A DNA stretch of 64,000 bases from Geobacter sp. (GCA_016177775.1 JACOUQ010000019.1:41882-105881); one strand, 5' to 3'. Shown: positions 50,914 through 60,883, counted from the first letter of the stretch. Notes: generated by a model not told the origin, from the sequence alone. Translations and numbers: made by a program.

Positions 50914-52965
50914 TTGGCCAGCCCGAGCAAATATATGGAAATCTTCGTCCGGGAGGCCGACGAGCACCTCACGTCGCTCCAGGGCGGTCTGCTGGCGCTT
51001 GAGAAGGAGCCGGACAACAAGGGGCTCATCCATGAGCTCCTGCGAAACGCCCATACGCTGAAAGGGGCGGCGCGGATGCTCGGCTTCGAGGAGATCAGCG
51101 TCATTGCCCACGGCATGGAGGACCTCCTCAAGGCGATGGAGGACGGCGAGCGTGCCGTGGACGCAGGGGCTGTGGATCTCCTTCTCAAGGGGACGGACGC
51201 GGTGACCCGGATGGTCACGGCCCTGGTGAACGGTTCCGATGCCGGGGTCGACCTCGACCAGCTTTTGCGTGCCTTTGCCGGCGAGGAGCTGGATGAGGAG
51301 TCGGTGGCGCAGCCGGAGCCGGCACTGGTGCGGGAAGACGGGCTGGGGGACACGGTCCGGGTAAAGGTGAAGACCCTCGACAGCCTCATCAACCGGATGG
51401 GGGAGCTGATAATCAGCCGCAAGCGCTTCGAGGAGAAGAGTTCCCAGTTCAAGGAGCTTGCCCGGACCGCTGCTTCCAGGGAGCTGCAGGAGTTTCATCG
51501 TGCCCTGGAGGAGGACGTTCTCTACCTGAACTACCTGGTGCAGGAGCTCTATCTCGATGCCATGGCGCTGCGGATGCTGCCGCTCAGGACCATCACCGAG
51601 GGCTTTGGGCGGATGGTGCGGGACCTGGCGCGGGAGCAGGGGAAAAACGTCGACCTCAAGGTTGCCGGAGACCAGATCGAGCTGGACCGGATACTGATCG
51701 AGAACCTGAAGCCGGTGTTTCTGCACCTGTTGCGCAACTCGGTGGACCACGGCATCGAAACCGTGGACGAGAGGCTGGTGCAGGGAAAGCTGGCACGGGC
51801 GACCATAAGCATATCCGCCCGCTATGAGGGGAGCAGCGTGCGGATCGATGTCCGCGACGACGGCCGCGGGATCGATCCCCACAAGGTGAGGCAGATTGCC
51901 ATCGCCAAGGGGGTGATCGACAAGGAACAAGCCGAGGTCATGGGGGACGAGGAGGCCCTCTATCTCGTCTTCGAGCCCGGTTTCTCCACCAGGGAGTTCA
52001 TTACCGACATCTCCGGCCGTGGGGTGGGAATGGACGTCGTGAAGCGCAACATCGAGCGGGTCAAGGGGAACCTCCTTCTGCGGAGCGAAGTGGGGAGCCA
52101 TACCGAGATCACCATGCACCTGCCGCTCACCCTTTCCGTGGTCGAGGCGCTGTTGCTGCTGTCCGGCTCCGAGCAGTTCGCCATCCCCCTCAACTATGTC
52201 CAGGAGACGGTGAAACTGATGCGGGGGGACATTGTCTCCGTGGGGGGTAAGGAGGCGATCCACATCCGGGGCGCCACCGTGCCGCTGGTTTCCCTGGCGG
52301 AGCTCCTGGGACTGCCAGAGCGGAAAAGCCTTCTGGAAACCGGGAGGATCGAGGCGGTGATCCTGAAATTCCGCGAACAGTCCCTGGCCTGCGTGATCGA
52401 CAAGAGCCTCGGCAGCTCGGAGATAGTGGTCAAGGGGCTGGGGGAGCAGCTGAAGAGCGTGCGGTTCGTTTCCGGCGCCACCATCCTCGGTGACGGCAGC
52501 CCGGCCCTGATCCTGAACGTGCCCGACCTGTTCGTCCATGCCGAAGGGGGGGAGGCGGCTTTCGGCAGGATGTTGGAGGAAGGCGGCGTCCGCAAGGTGA
52601 AGGGGAGGGTCCTCGTGGTGGACGATTCCATCACAACCCGCACCATGGAGAGGAGCATACTGATAACCCACGGCTATGACGTGGAGATCGCTGTCTCGGG
52701 CGAAGATGCCCTGACCAAGGTGCGCGGCGCGCAGTTTGACCTGGTGATAAGCGACATCGAAATGCCGGGGATCAACGGTTTCGAGCTGACCAGCCGCCTG
52801 CGGGGGATGGATGCTTTCCGGGAAGTGCCTGTCATCATAGTTTCCTCCCTCTCATCAGATGCTGACAAGCGCAGGGCGCTGGAGGTGGGGGCGCAAGCGT
52901 ACATCGTGAAGGGGAGCTTCGAGCAGGGGACGCTGCTGGATACGGTTGAGGCTTTGATAGGATAA
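50914..52965 (+). CDS. cheA: CheA histidine kinase with C-terminal receiver
   Basis: A 683-residue hybrid CheA. P1 domain with phospho-His H47 (LLRNAHTLKGAARML); no clear P2 domain; dimerisation and ATPase domain (VFLHLLRNSVDHGIE, VRDDGRGIDPHKV, GRGVGMDVVKRNIERVKG); CheW-like P5 domain (PLTLSVVEALLLLSGSEQFAIPL); and a receiver at the end (RVLVVDDSITTRTMERSIL, LVISDIEMPGINGF, VKGSF). TTG 50914 directly follows the receptor stop and has GAGGGA upstream; ATG 50935 is an alternative. The attached receiver is typical of systems not driving flagella. Confidence 0.93.
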   Translation: MASPSKYMEIFVREADEHLTSLQGGLLALEKEPDNKGLIHELLRNAHTLKGAARMLGFEEISVIAHGMEDLLKAMEDGERAVDAGAVDLLLKGTDAVTRMVTALVNGSDAGVDLDQLLRAFAGEELDEESVAQPEPALVREDGLGDTVRVKVKTLDSLINRMGELIISRKRFEEKSSQFKELARTAASRELQEFHRALEEDVLYLNYLVQELYLDAMALRMLPLRTITEGFGRMVRDLAREQGKNVDLKVAGDQIELDRILIENLKPVFLHLLRNSVDHGIETVDERLVQGKLARATISISARYEGSSVRIDVRDDGRGIDPHKVRQIAIAKGVIDKEQAEVMGDEEALYLVFEPGFSTREFITDISGRGVGMDVVKRNIERVKGNLLLRSEVGSHTEITMHLPLTLSVVEALLLLSGSEQFAIPLNYVQETVKLMRGDIVSVGGKEAIHIRGATVPLVSLAELLGLPERKSLLETGRIEAVILKFREQSLACVIDKSLGSSEIVVKGLGEQLKSVRFVSGATILGDGSPALILNVPDLFVHAEGGEAAFGRMLEEGGVRKVKGRVLVVDDSITTRTMERSILITHGYDVEIAVSGEDALTKVRGAQFDLVISDIEMPGINGFELTSRLRGMDAFREVPVIIVSSLSSDADKRRALEVGAQAYIVKGSFEQGTLLDTVEALIG

Positions 52966-52978
52966 GGTGATTTGAGAG

Positions 52979-54001
52979 ATGATAAAGATTCTGCTGGCGG
53001 ATGACTCGCTCCTTGTGCGGAGCATACTCAAGGACCTGTTCAGTTCCGCGAATGACATAGAGGTGATCGGCGAGGCACGAAACGGGCGCGAGGCGGTCGA
53101 CATGACCGGTTCCCTGCGACCAGACCTGGTTATCATGGACATCATGATGCCGGTGCTCGACGGCCTGGCTGCCATCGAAGAGATCATGGCCTCCTGCCCC
53201 ACGCCGATACTGGTCCTTTCCGGGGCGCTCGACAACCGGGAGGTGAACCAGGCGTTCGAGGCGATCAAGAAGGGCGCACTGGACGTCATGGAAAAGCCGG
53301 TCGACATGTTCGGCCTCGACCTTCCCGAGGTGCGCGAGCGGATCCTGAACAAGGTGCGGATGCTGTCGCGGATCAGGGTCATAGGCCACCGCCACCGCCG
53401 TGCCATGGAGCCGAAGACGGAACTCGCCTCCCAGGGGACGGAGCGGACCATGCTGGTAATCGGCGCTTCCACGGGAGGGCCGAAGGCGGTGCTCTCGATC
53501 CTGAAGACCCTGCCCCCTGACTTCAAGGGGTCGGTCTTCGTGGTGCAGCACATTTCCAACGGCTTTGCCGCAGGGTTTGCCGGGTGGCTCAACCGGGAGA
53601 GCCGGATCAAGGTCCGGCTGGCCGAGGAGGGAGACGTTCCCCGCCCCGGCGAGGTGCTGGTGGCCCCGAACCACAGACACATTGTACTGCAGGATGGGAA
53701 AATCGCCCTTCTGGACGGGGAGCCGGTGAACAGCTGTCGTCCTTCCATAGACGTATTCTTCAAGTCGTTCTCCCTGGAGAGTTGCCGGCACGTGGTGGCG
53801 GTGCTGCTGACCGGCATGGGCCGGGACGGCGCCGAGGGGTTGAACGAGATTCACAGGATGGGCGGGCTGAGCATTGCCCAGAACGAGCAGAGCTCGGTGG
53901 TGTTCGGCATGCCGCGGGCAGCCATCGCCTTGGGGGGGGTGGACCACGTCCTCTCACTTGACGAGATTCCCGGAGCAATCAATAAATTATTTTCCAGATA
54001 A
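52979..54001 (+). CDS. cheB: Chemotaxis response regulator protein-glutamate methylesterase
   Basis: A 340-residue CheB. Receiver with phospho-Asp D54 (VIMDIMMPVLDGLAAIEEI), linker, and esterase domain with the catalytic triad Ser164 (VIGASTGGPKAV), His191 (FVVQHISNGFAAGFAGWLN) and Asp283 (VAVLLTGMGRDGAEGL). It removes methyl groups from the receptor in opposition to CheR. It lies 13 bases after cheA. Confidence 0.95.
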   Translation: MIKILLADDSLLVRSILKDLFSSANDIEVIGEARNGREAVDMTGSLRPDLVIMDIMMPVLDGLAAIEEIMASCPTPILVLSGALDNREVNQAFEAIKKGALDVMEKPVDMFGLDLPEVRERILNKVRMLSRIRVIGHRHRRAMEPKTELASQGTERTMLVIGASTGGPKAVLSILKTLPPDFKGSVFVVQHISNGFAAGFAGWLNRESRIKVRLAEEGDVPRPGEVLVAPNHRHIVLQDGKIALLDGEPVNSCRPSIDVFFKSFSLESCRHVVAVLLTGMGRDGAEGLNEIHRMGGLSIAQNEQSSVVFGMPRAAIALGGVDHVLSLDEIPGAINKLFSR

Positions 54002-54016
54002 ACAGAGGGAGGTTGC

Positions 54017-54400
54017 ATGACAGTAAAACCCACAATCCTGATCGTCGACGACAGTGAGCTGGTGCTGGAGATGGCGCGCGATTTTCTGGAGAAGGCCGGA
54101 TATACGGTCCTGACCGCCGCAAGCGGCATCGAGGCCAACCGCTATATCTTCGGCACCCCCCGTCCTGACCTGATAATTCTCGACGTGATGCTCCCCATGC
54201 TGGACGGAAACAAGAAGGCCAAGCTCCTCAAGGAAAAGGACAGCAGCCGCGACATCCCCATCTATCTTCTCTCTTCAAAGAGCGAGGACGAGTTGAGAAG
54301 CCTCATGGCGGAAGCGGGGGCCGACGGTTTCATCCGCAAGCCGTTCACCCAGGCGCAGATTACGTCGAAGGTGGCCGAAGTGCTCCGTAAACAGCGTTGA
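54017..54400 (+). CDS. Single-domain response regulator
   Basis: A 127-residue CheY-like receiver: ILIVDDSELVLEMARDFLEKAGY, phospho-Asp D56 (LIILDVMLPMLDGNKKA), LLSSKSEDE in place of the usual Thr switch position (Ser), and FIRKPFTQAQI with the conserved Lys. It is the last gene of the chemotaxis operon and a likely target of CheA. Shine-Dalgarno AGGGAGG is 6 bases from ATG. Confidence 0.93.
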   Translation: MTVKPTILIVDDSELVLEMARDFLEKAGYTVLTAASGIEANRYIFGTPRPDLIILDVMLPMLDGNKKAKLLKEKDSSRDIPIYLLSSKSEDELRSLMAEAGADGFIRKPFTQAQITSKVAEVLRKQR

Positions 54401-54498
54401 CCCTTCACAATCTGCCCGCCTCTGTGTTAAAGTAACCGACTGCCGCAAGGCGGAATCCAATGTTAATGCGCGGGGTGCGCCCCGCTGTTGAGGAACCT

Positions 54499-55980
<1,482 letters not shown>

Positions 55981-56043
55981 TTTCTGCCCGGAAAGGGTGC
56001 TTTTTCGCCCTGGCGGTGTCAATCGTCGGGTTTGCTTGTGCGA

Positions 56044-56058
56044 CGTAGCGCTGCTACG
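56044..56058. repeat. CGTAGCGCTGCTACG hairpin in intergenic element
   Basis: A 6-bp perfect stem with loop GCT, set in a GC-rich stretch downstream of cysS (about 56020-56085) that looks like another copy-type intergenic element. No gene is seen in 55981-56140. Confidence 0.4.
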
Positions 56059-56140
56059 CCTCCGCGCAACCCCTTGATTTCCTTGCCAGGACAAAAAATC
56101 CCCGCTTTCCGAATCAGAAACTATAGGAATAGTGTTGGTG

Positions 56141-56171
56141 GAAAAAGAAAAGGGCCGCGGTTGCGGCCCTT
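56141..56171 (-). terminator. Terminator of the ribbon-helix-helix gene
   Basis: Stem AAGGGCCGC / GCGGCCCTT with loop GGTT. On the minus strand it is followed by TTTCTTTTTCC. Confidence 0.85.
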
Positions 56172-56177
56172 CTTCTT

Positions 56178-56363
56178 TTAAGCGGCTTTTTTCAAGGTTT
56201 CAGGTTCGGTTATCTGCGCCTTGAACATTTCCATTGCTTCGCGCATGATTTCGGAGACACTTTTGCTGGTGGTCTCCATGATGGTCTGGAGCATTTCTCG
56301 CTCCTCGTCGCTGATCCTCATGGAAATGACGTTGTACCGCGGATTTTCTCTCATTCTGCCCAT
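56178..56363 (-). CDS. Small ribbon-helix-helix DNA-binding protein
   Basis: A 61-residue protein: RYNVISMRISDEEREMLQTIMETTSKSVSEIMREAMEMFK is a CopG/Arc-like ribbon-helix-helix. GGAGG is 8 bases before the ATG. It lies on the same strand as, and 220 bases beyond, the hydrogenase-like sigma-54 activator, with a large palindrome in between. It could bind those palindromes; no partner toxin is adjacent. Confidence 0.8.
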   Translation of the reverse strand: MGRMRENPRYNVISMRISDEEREMLQTIMETTSKSVSEIMREAMEMFKAQITEPETLKKAA

Positions 56364-56538
56364 TGTTACTTCCTCCCGTTACTATTTGTTATCGGCCTGC
56401 TTAGTTGGCTGGATTATGTATTCCATATAGCCAAAAGCATGCCAATAACGGGCTTTTTGTTTTATTTCTCTAAGGTGCTGAAATTCCTGTATTCATGAAT
56501 ACGCTAAATTTAAATATAGTATACGGTAAAATAAACTG

Positions 56539-56576
56539 TGTGTCAATATTGGCACACAGTGTGCCAATATTGCACA
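56539..56576. promoter_or_regulatory. Large dyad built of two TGTGCCAATATTGGCACA-like sites
   Basis: CAATATTGGCACA (56544-56556), spacer CAG, TGTGCCAATATTG (56560-56572): a perfect 13-bp inverted repeat whose arms each contain the palindrome CAATATTG. It can be read as two overlapping 17-18 bp sites of the type TGTG-N9/10-CACA. It lies just beyond the 3' end of the sigma-54 activator gene and about 180 bases before the ribbon-helix-helix gene. Confidence 0.65.
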
Positions 56577-56583
56577 TAGGCGA

Positions 56584-58854
56584 CTACTCTGCGCGGGAAA
56601 ATTTCTTGTTGAGGCCGTATTTGTCGAGAAGGCGGTAGAATGTGCGGCGCGGAATGTTCGCCATTTGTGCCGCGCGTGTCACATTGCCACCGCTTTCGGA
56701 GAGGTACCGTTCGATCAGCTTCTTTTCCACGCGCCCCAGGTGGCGCTGGCGTTCGTGCTCGAAGGAGCTGCGGAGGTCCATGTCTGCTTCCGGGGAGGTG
56801 CTGCTCTCGGAAAAGACCATGGGCAGCTGCTCCAGGCGGATGGTGCTGTCCTGGGTCAACACTGCGGCTCGCTCAATAATGTTCTGCATCTCGCGGATGT
56901 TTCCCGGCCAGGGATAGCGTGTCATGGCCTCGATGGCGCGGTCCTCGATGCCGGTGATGCTCTTGTTCAGCTTGGAGCGGCATTTTTCCAGGAAATAGTG
57001 TGCCAGAAGCGGGATAGATTCGATCCGGCTCCGCAGAGGCGGCATGGTGATGGTGAAGACATTCAGCCGGTAGTAGAGGTCCTCGCGGAACCATCCGTCC
57101 CGGACCCCTTCCTCCAGATTCTTGTTGGTAGCGGCAATCAGGCGTATGTCCACCTTGCGTGACTCGGTACCGCCCACTGGTCTAATGTCGCCGGCGTCGA
57201 GGACCCGCAGGAGCTCTGCCTGGAGTTTAGGAGAGATGTCCCCTATTTCGTCGAGGAATATCGTGCCATCGTCGGCTGCCTGGAAAAGCCCGATCTTGTC
57301 GGCGATGGCCCCGGTGAACGAACCCTTTTTGTGGCCGAACAGTTCGCTCTCCAGAAGCGAGTCGGCAATGGCCGTGCAATTGACGATGACAAGGTGTTTC
57401 TCGTTGCGCTTGCTGTAGCGGTGAATGGCTCGGGCTGTCAGTTCCTTCCCCGTTCCGGATTCTCCACGGATCAGGACCGTTGTCGGCGTCGGGCCCACCT
57501 GCTTGATAAGATTGAGCACCTCCATGGTCTTCCTGTCCGTACCCACAATGAATTCGTCAGAATACTCCCGATCGATCTCGCGCCTGGCAAGCTCGTATTT
57601 CTGCTTCAGGCGCCCCCGGTCCTCCTCAAGCTGCTGGATATTGTACGGGAGGCACATCTCGATCTCGGCCAGCCCCTGTGATACGGCAACTGCATACTCG
57701 CGGCAGGTGCGGTAGCCGCACGCCCGGCAGTTCAGCTCATCCTTCTGGGAGAACTTGTTGGTGGCCTGGAGGATCTTCTTGACATCGTTCGCCTTTGGTT
57801 CGGGAAGCTTGACAAACTTGTTGGAAAAGGCGCGCTTCAACGTGATTTCCGGCAGGTTTTCAGTGTATTGCGGTTTTGTGCGGTATGGAACATCCCGGCG
57901 AAAATGCTCGATCACAAGGTTGCGCTTGTAGAGCTCGGTAACCGAGGTGTTGGTTGCCGGCCCGCCTATGCAGGCGCCGTAACAGAAGCGCAGGTCAGCG
58001 AAGCGGGGGGTGATTCGCCCGCCGGCCAGGTCGCGGATAAGGCCCATGACATTCACCTCTCCTTCCGCCGTGATGATGTCGGTGTCCAGGGGATGCGTCA
58101 TGATGGATAGTGCCTTGAAAGTCCCTTCGGAAATCGGGAAAAGACGCCCCAGGTGGGGCCTGACCCCATCGAAAGCTTCTTCAGGCAGTGTGGCAAGTTG
58201 GATGCCACGGTTTTTCAGCATGCCGTCCAACTCCCGGTAGGTGAAAGCCACATCAATGGCCCTGGTGGTTTCGGGCGCTTCCACCTCGAACTTGGCGGCG
58301 ATGCAGGAGCTTATGTAGACGACCTTCGCATTTCTTTCGTTGGTTGCCTTCAAAAAGCGACCCATGGCAATCATTGGAGATACAACCGGGATCAAGTTCT
58401 TAATGAGTCTGGGGTAGTGGCGCTCGATCAGATCAACCACTGCGGGGCACTGGGAGGAAATGAGGGTCTCGGCCCCGTTCTCCATGCTGTCTGCGTAATT
58501 TTCTGCAATCAGTTCCGCGCCGTAGGCCCCTTCGTGAACCTCGGCAAAGCCGAGCCGCTTGAGGCCGGCGACAAGCTGCCCCGGAGTGGCGGCATGGAAA
58601 TAGGCCGGGAAAGAGCAGCCGAGCACGGCGATGACCGGCTGATCGGAGTTGAGCAACTGCTCAATGGTCGCGGTCTTGTCCGCGATGACCTTGGCCTTCT
58701 GGGGACAGCCGCTAAGGCAGTTGCCGCAGCCGATGCAACGCTCGAAGATAACCTCGGTGCAGGTCCCCTCCACCTTGATGGCCTTGACCGGGCAACTCCT
58801 CACGCATGAGTAGCATTTGCGGCATTTTTCCCTGATCGTAACTATTGGTTGCAT
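56584..58854 (-). CDS. [FeFe]-hydrogenase-like sensor fused to a sigma-54 activator
   Basis: A 756-residue fusion. Residues 1-55: two [4Fe-4S] ferredoxin motifs (C11, C14, C17, C21; C40, C43, C46, C50). Residues about 70-320: [FeFe]-hydrogenase large-subunit-like domain; candidate H-cluster ligands C136 (SSQCPAV), C184 (SSCIAAKFE), C291 and C295 (CYGAC) are present, but the cysteine that relays protons in catalytic enzymes is Gln135. Residues 376-401: another four-Cys motif (CRACGYRTC, C401). Residues about 430-670: AAA+ domain with GESGTGKE, GSFTGA (GAFTGA loop) and IFLDEIGD. A Fis-type HTH (NVTRAAQMANIPRRTFYRLL) ends the protein. I infer a redox- or H2-responsive transcription activator. 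Confidence 0.9.
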   Translation of the reverse strand: MQPIVTIREKCRKCYSCVRSCPVKAIKVEGTCTEVIFERCIGCGNCLSGCPQKAKVIADKTATIEQLLNSDQPVIAVLGCSFPAYFHAATPGQLVAGLKRLGFAEVHEGAYGAELIAENYADSMENGAETLISSQCPAVVDLIERHYPRLIKNLIPVVSPMIAMGRFLKATNERNAKVVYISSCIAAKFEVEAPETTRAIDVAFTYRELDGMLKNRGIQLATLPEEAFDGVRPHLGRLFPISEGTFKALSIMTHPLDTDIITAEGEVNVMGLIRDLAGGRITPRFADLRFCYGACIGGPATNTSVTELYKRNLVIEHFRRDVPYRTKPQYTENLPEITLKRAFSNKFVKLPEPKANDVKKILQATNKFSQKDELNCRACGYRTCREYAVAVSQGLAEIEMCLPYNIQQLEEDRGRLKQKYELARREIDREYSDEFIVGTDRKTMEVLNLIKQVGPTPTTVLIRGESGTGKELTARAIHRYSKRNEKHLVIVNCTAIADSLLESELFGHKKGSFTGAIADKIGLFQAADDGTIFLDEIGDISPKLQAELLRVLDAGDIRPVGGTESRKVDIRLIAATNKNLEEGVRDGWFREDLYYRLNVFTITMPPLRSRIESIPLLAHYFLEKCRSKLNKSITGIEDRAIEAMTRYPWPGNIREMQNIIERAAVLTQDSTIRLEQLPMVFSESSTSPEADMDLRSSFEHERQRHLGRVEKKLIERYLSESGGNVTRAAQMANIPRRTFYRLLDKYGLNKKFSRAE

Positions 58855-58884
58855 GGGTACCTATCATAAATCAAAATAATGAAT

Positions 58885-58932
58885 TGTGCAAGGTATGACA
58901 CAACAACCTGGGGGTGTGCCCAAAATGGCACA
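58885..58932. promoter_or_regulatory. TGTG-N10-CACA sites upstream of the sigma-54 activator
   Basis: 58915-58932 is TGTGCCCAAAATGGCACA, an inverted repeat with 6-bp arms (7 with flanking bases) and 15 of 18 matches to TGTGCCAATATTGGCACA. 58885-58902 is TGTGCAAGGTATGACACA, a weaker copy with the same TGTG-N10-CACA frame. Both lie within 80 bases upstream of the activator start. Confidence 0.6.
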
Positions 58933-58949
58933 CTGAAAAAACAAAAAAA

Positions 58950-59002
58950 CACCCTGGCAACTAGGAGGGCAAGTTACCAGGGTGAAAAGGGTCGTACGAC
59001 CC
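58950..59002. promoter_or_regulatory. Hairpin and GGGTCGTACGACCC palindrome in a 338-bp intergenic region
   Basis: 58950-58962 and 58972-58984 form a 13-bp stem with one wobble (CACCCTGGCAACT / AGTTACCAGGGTG), and 58989-59002 is the perfect 14-bp palindrome GGGTCGTACGACCC. They are between the divergent sigma-54 activator and the DUF2281-type gene. The rest of 58855-59192 is AT-rich without genes. Confidence 0.5.
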
Positions 59003-59132
59003 AAAATCTTTCTTATTTCTAAATATAGTATACCTGCAATCTTAGTTGATTTCAAGGAGAATAAAGATTCAATCCGGAGAAAGTGTAAACATTTTTAATG
59101 CTTACGCCGTCGCGTCATTCTCTACTCGCTGA

Positions 59133-59161
59133 TTGCCAGATATTGGTTAATCTGATATAAA
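59133..59161 (+). promoter_or_regulatory. Sigma-70 type promoter
   Basis: TTGCCA (59133-59138), 17-base spacer, TATAAA (59156-59161), 31 bases before the start of the DUF2281-type gene. Good match to a housekeeping promoter for that gene and the transglutaminase-like gene after it. Confidence 0.7.
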
Positions 59162-59192
59162 ATGCGGTAATTTACTACAAGGAGCATGGAAA

Positions 59193-59405
59193 ATGGATCT
59201 CAAGCTGGACGAACAGAACCTTCTCGCCGATTTTCGCCGCCTCCCTTCCGCAGCACAGCAGGAAGTGCTGGATTACGTGGCATTCATCAGGAAGAAGCAC
59301 GAGGGGGGGGGTGCCGAAGAGGAGTCGCCGGCATCTGACCGCTGCTCAATTAAGTCCCCGGAGGAACGTCCGGAAGCGGCCAAAGAGCCGCTTTTTACCG
59401 AGTAG
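59193..59405 (+). CDS. Small DUF2281-like protein
   Basis: A 70-residue protein whose N-terminus (LLADFRRLPSAAQQEVLDYVAFIRKKHE) resembles DUF2281, a domain seen in antitoxin-like small proteins. The C-terminal half is rich in Glu, Pro and Ser and probably disordered. AAGGAG lies before the ATG. No toxin gene is adjacent; the next gene, 20 bases later, is a transglutaminase-like protein. Confidence 0.65.
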   Translation: MDLKLDEQNLLADFRRLPSAAQQEVLDYVAFIRKKHEGGGAEEESPASDRCSIKSPEERPEAAKEPLFTE

Positions 59406-59425
59406 TTGGAATAGGCGGGATTTTC

Positions 59426-60874
59426 ATGAGATTCAGGGCTGCTCTATTTTTTCTCTGTTTTCTGCTCTCTCTAGGCTCTTCGCAGGTCCAGGCGCGTCCC
59501 CTTTCCCAGATCAATGCCCCACCTTTGGGAGAGCGCTGGTTCGGCATTCTGCTGAATGATGAAAAGACCGGATTTGCCAGGATTTCGGTCGAGGATGCGC
59601 CGGAAGGGTATCGCTTGCAGTACGATGAGGGGGTCAAGATGACGGTGCTCGGGTTTACGCGGGACGCCTCGTCCCGCCAGACCTACATTGTCAACAGGGA
59701 CCTGACCTTGAAGCGTTTCACCGTGGAGCTGCGGATCGACGCCAGCGTGGTAACCCTGTCTGGCGAGGCGGTGCCGGGCGGGATCCGGGTGGCGGTCGAG
59801 TCTGCAGGTACCAGGACTGATAAGGAGTTGAAGGCCAAGGGGGCGGTATATCCCCCCGTGGTCCTCAACATGGTGCCTCTCATGAAAGGGGCAGCGGCAG
59901 GGAAGAAGTACCGCATGCAGTTTTTCGATCCGGAATCGGTCAAGGTGAAGAACGTCATCTACAGCGTTGTGGGAGAGGAAACCCTCGCTGGCGGCGCCAA
60001 GGCGATCCACATGCAAAATGACATCTATACCGTTGTCAGCAACGACATCTGGGTGGATACGGCAGGCAATACCCTGCGTGAGTCCGTTCGGGACGGCCTG
60101 GTAGAATCCAGGGCCGAGAGCGCCGAGGAGGCAGGGCGGTTCATTACCGAGGCGGCGCTTTCCAGAAAGGACCTGATCCTGGATTTCAGCCGGGTCAAGG
60201 TCGACAGGGAGATCGAAAGGTCAACCGACCTGAAGAGGCTGGTACTGGATATCGCCGGCATTCCGACCGAGATGCCGCTGCCTCGGCAGGAGTGGCAGCA
60301 GGCAGAGCGTCTGGTGGACGGCACTGTCCGGTTTACGCTTGTACAAGGGTCGGCGGCGCGCAAGGAAGCACGGCTCCCCCCCGCCGATGCGGCCCACTAC
60401 CTGGAGTCGAACGAGCGGATACCGGCTGACCACCCGGCCATCATCGCCAAGAGGAACGAGATCCTCGCCGCCGAGAAGGACCATGCCGCGATTGTGGACA
60501 AGCTTGTCAAGTGGGTGGCTGATTACGTGGAGGACAGGGTGACAGACAGTCATTCTGCCCTGGAGACCCTCCAGAGCAGGACCGGCAACTGCCAGTCCCA
60601 TGCCCGGCTCTATGCGGCCCTGGCCCGCTCCGCCGGGATACCGACCCGGTTTGTCAGCGGGCTTGTCTATGCGAAGGGAACGGGGTTTCTCTACCACAGC
60701 TGGGCCGAGAGTTACGTCAATGGATGGCAGCCGGTGGACCCCACCTTCGGCCAGGTTCCGGCCGAGGCCACCCATATCAAGCTTGTTGAAGGGGAAACTC
60801 CTGACGATATGATGCCGCTGGCCGGGGTGATGGGGAGGTTGAAGGCGAAGGTGGTGGAGGTGGGATACGAGTGA
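59426..60874 (+). CDS. Secreted transglutaminase-like protein
   Basis: A 482-residue protein with a signal peptide (MRFRAALFFLCFLLSLGSS, ending QARP). The first 300 residues are beta-rich and of unknown fold. Residues about 345-450 are a transglutaminase-like domain with the triad Cys (TGNCQSHARLYAALARSAGIP), His (LYHSWAESY) and Asp (QPVDPTFGQ). Bacterial members are often cysteine peptidases or amidases. It probably works in the periplasm. Cotranscribed with the DUF2281-like gene. Confidence 0.88.
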   Translation: MRFRAALFFLCFLLSLGSSQVQARPLSQINAPPLGERWFGILLNDEKTGFARISVEDAPEGYRLQYDEGVKMTVLGFTRDASSRQTYIVNRDLTLKRFTVELRIDASVVTLSGEAVPGGIRVAVESAGTRTDKELKAKGAVYPPVVLNMVPLMKGAAAGKKYRMQFFDPESVKVKNVIYSVVGEETLAGGAKAIHMQNDIYTVVSNDIWVDTAGNTLRESVRDGLVESRAESAEEAGRFITEAALSRKDLILDFSRVKVDREIERSTDLKRLVLDIAGIPTEMPLPRQEWQQAERLVDGTVRFTLVQGSAARKEARLPPADAAHYLESNERIPADHPAIIAKRNEILAAEKDHAAIVDKLVKWVADYVEDRVTDSHSALETLQSRTGNCQSHARLYAALARSAGIPTRFVSGLVYAKGTGFLYHSWAESYVNGWQPVDPTFGQVPAEATHIKLVEGETPDDMMPLAGVMGRLKAKVVEVGYE

Positions 60875-60883
60875 AAGGCAGGG

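Noticed and set aside
56550..56566. Sigma-54 promoter (TGGCAC-N5-GTGC) inside the dyad
   Set aside because: The GG/GC spacing is right, but the match is a by-product of the palindrome and occurs equally on both strands; the similar upstream site at 58915 lacks it.
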